Source of the DNA: Haliotis asinina
Lineage: Eukaryota > Mollusca > Gastropoda > Lepetellida > Haliotidae
NCBI RefSeq assembly: GCF_037392515.1
Contig: NC_090281.1
Location: forward strand, 41,640,645-41,704,644
Length of the DNA: 64,000 nt
Reading direction: 5' to 3'
Shown here: positions 59,073-64,000 of the stretch, one piece after another
Layout of the letters: the number at the start of each line of letters is the position of its first letter
Position numbering within the stretch: position 1 is the first letter of the stretch
The notes under the pieces: generated by a model
The model's database searches: none
What the model was told of the DNA's origin: nothing
The model's input: the letters and a program-made list of their open reading frames with translations, nothing else
Position numbers and translations under genes: made by a program

Positions 59073-59248
59073 CTTTGCACGTAGGTGGTGGAAAGTCGAA
59101 GAGGCATAGAGGTAGGCCATTCGTGGTGTACCATCCATGGTGTAGCCAAGGTTGCAGGTGTAGCTGCATCTTGAACCGTAGATCACATCCACGTGTACAC
59201 AACTCCGGTTGCCATTGCGAGGCCAGGCAGGTGTTCTGCATCTCTTAA
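59073..59248 (-). pseudogene. Sushi/CCP-domain exon, frame-broken
   Basis: The acceptor 'ttctgtcatgcag' (59,249 upward) and the donor 'caaag|gtaaca' (59,072 down) enclose 176 nt. The first part reads 'RCRTPAWPRNGNRSCVHVD', 'VIYGSRCSYTCNLGYTMDG', the Cys1-Cys3 portion of a CCP module. The typical end 'FPPPTCKG' follows in a different frame. Both splice borders are phase 1, as usual for CCP exons, but the length is not a multiple of three, so one indel lies between about 59,100 and 59,140. The parent would be an extracellular adhesion or complement-like protein. Confidence 0.6.
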
Positions 59249-59899
59249 CTGCATGACAGAAATGCCAAACAATTTCCCGCATGTATACTCTAATACATAT
59301 CCATCCCATTTCAAATTTTGAAGACAATCCGTCCTCGGCAGGTGTTATCACTGGCCATTTCCCAACCACTGAAATATAGATTCTGTTCAACATGAGGATT
59401 TTACGACCCCTGCATTGACTACTACTACTGTGTTCATAAAATGCATAACTGGGGATAAGTAAGTCATGCACTGAAATGCGTTGCTGTGTTTGTGTGTCCG
59501 AAGAATGTGATACTGAAGTCTCACCTGTGACATGATTGTGAAAATGTACACGTGTCGATGAAAGCGATGGAGTCAATCACGGTGTATGTGATGGTGTGTC
59601 TGCTCTCAGTGAACACCGACCCCGACGCTTGAACTTTCACTGGCCTCATTATTAGATCCTATGTTGTTGCGGAACTGACACGCGATGTCTAGCATGTACG
59701 GGGGATACAGTTCCAGACAGCAGACCCATGTCCAGCTGGCGCCTTGCCCTTCTCTTGCTGAAATCTGACGACAGGTTTCATCAACACAAGCAGTATATAT
59801 GAAAGTAATTACAGTTACTGATGTGAAGATTTAGAATATTTTGATTGCTCCAAGGTAGTAACATAAATGTGTGTATGTTAAACCCTCCACTATTTTCCT

Positions 59900-60163
59900 G
59901 TTTTTGTTTAAAAATGTGTTTGTTCTTTTTTGAAAGTCATTGGTATTCCATCTATATGGCAGTGGTCTGGGTCAGACGATACAACATGCTAAAGACCAAT
60001 TTTAGTCCGGATCATCAAGAGTTTCCTGTTCAGTTTGTGAATTGTCAAATGGAGTTCTGTGCTATGCGACCGAGGACCGAGGACACTTATTTCGACACCT
60101 ATCTAGAATCTTTAACGTTTTTCAGGGACTATATTATTCACGGTGACTGGCTTACAAAACCAG
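59900..60163 (+). other. Possible host exon, function unknown
   Basis: The open frame includes 'FSPDHQEFPVQFVNCQMEFC' and 'DTYFDTYLESLTFFRDYIIH' and ends at a donor-like 'accag|gttagt' near 60,163. No family recognised; the acceptor is uncertain. Confidence 0.25.
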
Positions 60164-60169
60164 GTTAGT

Positions 60170-62430
60170 ATTGCTGAAGTGTTTGCAGATTCGCAAGGAC
60201 AAACGGTAAATATAGAAAATACGAACCCTGCATTTAGAAGAGGGCGGTGGTCATCTGTATCAGACAGCGTCCAACTATCACGGATATCGTTGCTTTTTAG
60301 TCTCATATTCACCAAAGATGATTAAATTCAACCAAGTCAAAACATTGATCACAACACAGTCTCGTTTCCTGGTTTACTGTGTTTCGTCATATTGCGCAAC
60401 CAGTTTAGACGTTTTAGACTGAAGTACATCCATATTGCTAAACTACAATCCTTCTGTCCTAGTAAACATGTCGTATAGCGAGCTCAGACAAACGGAAACC
60501 TGGAAATCGAGGAAATCTCAAAACTAGGCTTTGCCGGTAGAAAACCTTGGCGGAGTAGGAAGTAGAATCTGATGATTTTGTATGAATCTCAATGTGCGTT
60601 ACAGAATTACACTGAATAAGCGCAAAAAAATCACATGACAGGTGTGACCAGTGAATCATTGTATGACCACATAAAACAGGGACAGTTTGTCACGTCTTAG
60701 TTAATGCCATGGTGACTACACTTCGCCATAAAATATAGAAATACGGTGTTATTAAAGTTTAAAATTAAAATTCATTTCTGAATATAATTTTGTTATGAAA
60801 CAAGTACTTGGAATTCAGTGTAACCAGAATTGTCTGGGGTGTCTATTTTCACTTTCACACCCAAAAACTCGGATCGGCTTAAAAGCAGGTCATAGTTTGA
60901 ATAGGTTAATGACTCATGTTTAGGTATGGTAGTTTACTGAAATTTTTGCATTTGTGCTTTTTAATTTTCCTACATGAGCATGATTTCTTTCTATTATTTT
61001 CTCTCTTTCAAATATTTTATCCCCAGATTCAACTTACTCTCTTTTAAGTGATGTGGACTTACAGAATGTGTGAAATCCCTCCGATACCTACTGTACGTAT
61101 ATTCTATGTGTCGATTTTTGACATATGGTGATTGAAATGGATAACTTGAAGATGATGTGTCTTGGGGTGCCCACCAGGGTGGTGAGATTGTAGATGCACC
61201 GTTCCGGAAGCTCTCCAACTCGCAGTGGACACCCGAGCTCGGTTAAACCACTGGAATACTGCGAGAGAAATGTCACAACTGTTGTACCGAAACAACAGGT
61301 CAGTCATATGTTTCCCACCTTTCACCATCAATCCACAAACTATCACATCAACCACATTACCTGTTGTTGAGATTTGTAACTACTCGGATGCAGTGGGTGT
61401 ACCGTACCCTCGGTGGTAGCGTCATAATTCAGTAGAAACAAATCATCTCAACAAGGTGGAGGACATTTGTCACTCATTTGTCAAAGAATGCCATTATAGT
61501 ACATATGATACACGCATACGCACACGCACACGCACATGCACATGCTCACACACACAACCACGCACGTGCACACAGACTTCGGAACCCCTGGAGACTCATG
61601 ACAAGAAATGACATAAGATATAAGGAAGGCATGGGTTGATTTACCCTCAATGGGTTGATGTACCCACGGTGTTTGTTTATGTTCGGGACTCGAAGGGTCC
61701 CGAGGAACCAGTGAACAACGTATTTATCTTACCGAACACCTCAATGTCAATTTTAAACGGTTTGAAGCATGGGTTTCGGATCGTACACTTCAGCCAACCT
61801 GTGTGAATCAAACGATTCGAACCTTGCATCTTACTGTTTTTCCCACAGGTATTGTCTTAGTAAAATCGTCGCAGTGTAATTCCCCTTCTTAGTATTCGCA
61901 GAGACTACATTGAACGTTTTGTCAAAATTTATTTAATGGAATGCGAGCAGATTTTGCAGAAGACACAAGAATAAGCATTCGCTAAACATCGGTAATTTCC
62001 GTACATTATGCGTGATATAATATCATTCGAAATACAGAATTGCTACCAAGAAGTACCCAATGAGTTGCTATTGGTACAGTGCAATATACCTCACTTGTAA
62101 TTGGGACACATTGAAACTTATAGACGTATAGACTTATACCGAACGCACGTGGGACTAGCAAACTACTTATTTTGTTCGCCATCATCTGAACTGACGTTAA
62201 TAGTTTTCGTTTCATGCTTTTTGTGATATTTTATGAGCTTAGATACATAGAAATCACAAAAATTGTATGGCAATTAATTTTGTTAGCATATAGTCTATCT
62301 CCATTTCTGAGATGGCGAATACTATACTGAAATCTTTACTAATAATTTTGCCAAAACTGGTGATAATTATATTTATGTGATTTAGTATTTTGTGCTGTGT
62401 ATTTATTTATACCATGTACAAGAGTAAATA
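60170..62430. other. Gene-poor flank with a CA-rich microsatellite
   Basis: No supported gene. At 61,505-61,572 there is an interrupted (CA)n/(CGCA)n tract. Confidence 0.4.
61505..61572. repeat. CA-type microsatellite
   Basis: Interrupted 'acgcacacgcacacgcacat' followed by 'cacacacacaacc'. A simple repeat. Confidence 0.85.
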
Positions 62431-62439
62431 CTGTGCAGC

Positions 62440-62620
62440 CTTTTTACCTCTCTTTTTCTTTGCTGTCTTAACGCCCTGTTGTTGTCTTTATTGAAGGTGT
62501 GGGTGTACACTGGACTCTACTTTCATAGATCTATCTGTTATCTTCTTCAGTTCATCAGAATCAAGAACGTCTAGAATTTGAAGAGCATTCCGAACAAGGG
62601 CCTTCTTGTCTTAGTAATAT
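62440..62620 (-). other. Possible coding remnant, function unknown
   Basis: The - strand reads 'KKALVRNALQILDVLDSDEL' and 'KKITDRSMKVESSVHPHLQ', then one stop and a Lys-rich tail. The helical, evenly charged pattern is protein-like, but it is too short to reach the usual length cut-off and no family is recognised. Confidence 0.2.
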
Positions 62621-62904
62621 CACATATCACATAGGGATCACTGATGGCATCACAAATTGTAAATAGCAGGCAAAGGGTCACCTCCCAGTGGGTGACGTGG
62701 ATTGACCGAATGAACTAAGGCCATCTAAATCTGTAATTAACAAATCAGAAGTCCAATAAAGACCAGTTATGTATTAATAAATCATTGTAATTAATGAAAA
62801 CTTCTAAAACTTTACCGTTCCTGTTTCCGTCAGTACCGCGCGAACTGGATCTGCTACACTCTGGATCATTTCTATACATTTAGATTGCTCTTATTTAGAT
62901 ATGC

Positions 62905-62997
62905 TGTTGATCACAGGATTGTCTGGTCCCAACTAAAGTATATACCTGGAATATTGTGGAGTGCGGCGTACAACTAAACTCATTCACTCTTACTTAG
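62905..62997 (-). repeat. Fragment of the abalone interspersed repeat
   Basis: Inverted partial copy of the family at 31,646-31,920: 'ggattgtctggtcc', 'tggaatattgtggagtgcgg' and 'caactaaactcattcactc'. Confidence 0.6.
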
Positions 62998-62999
62998 AT

Positions 63000-64000
63000 C
63001 ACACGGAATCGAACTTGCCTTGTGGCATTTCTATCTGATGGACGTTTGTTTGACGTTTTTGTTTCAGGCTAGTAAGCAAACGTGCCGCTAGTCTCCTATG
63101 GAGTGTCAGCAAGGAGAGGGTTAAATTATATCGGAGACATCCGCAAATTGCACTTATACAGAGGTGTTAAACACAAATATTTTGGCACAAATATCCATAT
63201 GTCTATCTTGAGTTATATGCAATATAGTTTCTGCTTATGCCACAAAAGTACAAACAGAACTAGGAGATCAGCATCAACCTCAATATTAGGTCATTTCTAT
63301 AAAACGTAAGTTTTAACATTTTTTTTGCACGAGATAAGTTTGTATAAAACCAAATATTGGAGAATATATTAGTATTACTGCGCAAAACCGTTGGGGACTA
63401 GATGAACTGGGTATAAACTTGGTGTATTAGGCAAAGAGCAACGCTGTTTCTGTCATACACCGAGAGACGCAAATACAGAAACACAAGAATAGTTCAACCG
63501 TTCCTGTAACATTTTTCATTTTTGAATAGCGCTGAGAACAGATAAGGAACTGATATCAAGTGGTGTTCCCTTATTTGTTTCCCTCAGTATATTATCCTAA
63601 CCTCTCATCACAGAGCGGAGTCATAGCAAAACGACCGTGCTTCTAGACAGTCAACCGACGGCCGAGAAAGACATTCCTATCCTAGAAATATAAGAGTGGA
63701 CCTCGTGTTAAAGTGCCGAACTAATTACTGCCTACATCCATGCCAGCTAGTTTACAAACCTCTGTTGTGAAAGTTCGTATGCCATGACAATATGCAGTGA
63801 GGAGAAAGCCGAGGACCATCCAGGAGGAACGATATGGATCCATCACGTATAGGAGTACTAGGCTCGATTGTGTGAAACATTAAGTCGCTTGCAAGACAAA
63901 CTGCGACTGTTTAAACTATGTCATTTCATAACAGACCCTTTCGCCTTTCAAACTTCAATACAACCGCATATTCTTCGGTTAGAGGCGTTCAGATGACAAA
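63000..64000. other. Non-coding end of window
   Basis: Nothing supported. The 75-codon frame at 63,082-63,309 has no domain. Confidence 0.4.

Noticed and set aside
1..64000. CRISPR arrays, rRNA genes, prokaryotic operons
   Set aside because: No spaced direct repeats of that kind, no rRNA sequence, and the context is a eukaryotic genome.

Overview
This is eukaryotic DNA, most likely from an abalone (Haliotis) or a close marine gastropod. The bases for that are the tetranucleotide CTCA-type tails after the 'gatgtgacgttaaat' LINE end, a gastropod repeat at about 31,650-31,920 ending in 'taccccgggaccttcacggg', a (GGAC)n-bearing mollusc repeat near 33,190, and intron-containing host exons. The genus call comes from memory of these repeat families, not from a search.

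Layout. (1) 1-5,400: a decayed LINE with endonuclease, reverse transcriptase (RT) and RNase H (LINE A, + strand). It is split by a 5'-truncated CR1/L2-like LINE (LINE B, - strand, 766-2,424). (2) 5,401-25,320: a BEL/Pao LTR retrotransposon on the + strand. Its upstream gag end was cut by LINE A, and its RNase H region was cut by a complete Maverick/Polinton. (3) 8,266-22,561: Polinton 1, 14,296 bp, with 363-bp terminal inverted repeats (TIRs) and a gcagg target duplication. (4) 25,321-33,417: gene-poor DNA with a palindromic MITE, a tRNA-derived SINE, a three-copy local repeat, the abalone repeat and one host exon. (5) 33,418-47,672: Polinton 2, 14,255 bp, in the opposite orientation, with 334-bp TIRs and a ggact target duplication. 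It lies inside an intron of a HECT-like host gene (exons 49,388-49,675 and 32,514-32,695, - strand). (6) 47,678-64,000: flanking DNA with a CARD-encoding exon, a sushi/CCP exon, both frame-broken, and several unassigned open frames.

The two Polintons share one gene plan. In Polinton 1 order it is: a four-gene leftward block (205 aa hydrophobic protein, two related LGDTxGFD-type proteins, a minor-capsid candidate); a 390 aa C-anchored protein; a 385 aa coiled-coil/membrane-active protein; the double jelly-roll major capsid protein; a packaging ATPase; four small proteins; a Cys-rich protein; a protein-primed DNA polymerase B; and a DDE integrase whose 3' end lies inside the TIR. PolB and Int would replicate and insert the element. 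MCP, minor capsid and ATPase would build and fill virions. No adenovirus-type maturation protease is recognisable.

The copies are nearly identical in most proteins but carry different lesions. Copy 1 has lost the ATPase Walker A and has a frameshifted 141 aa gene. Copy 2 has a nonsense mutation in the 197 aa gene and a frameshift in the membrane-active protein. The points that most deserve a second look are: a surface-protein candidate (236/221 aa) that differs far more between copies than any other gene; GC-rich 'GGGGGTACCCCC'-like palindromes sitting in frame in several different genes and differing between copies; short AT-rich promoter-like sequences directly at most virion-gene starts, including a perfect palindrome that spans two divergent start codons; and TIR ends that co-vary within an element but differ between elements.
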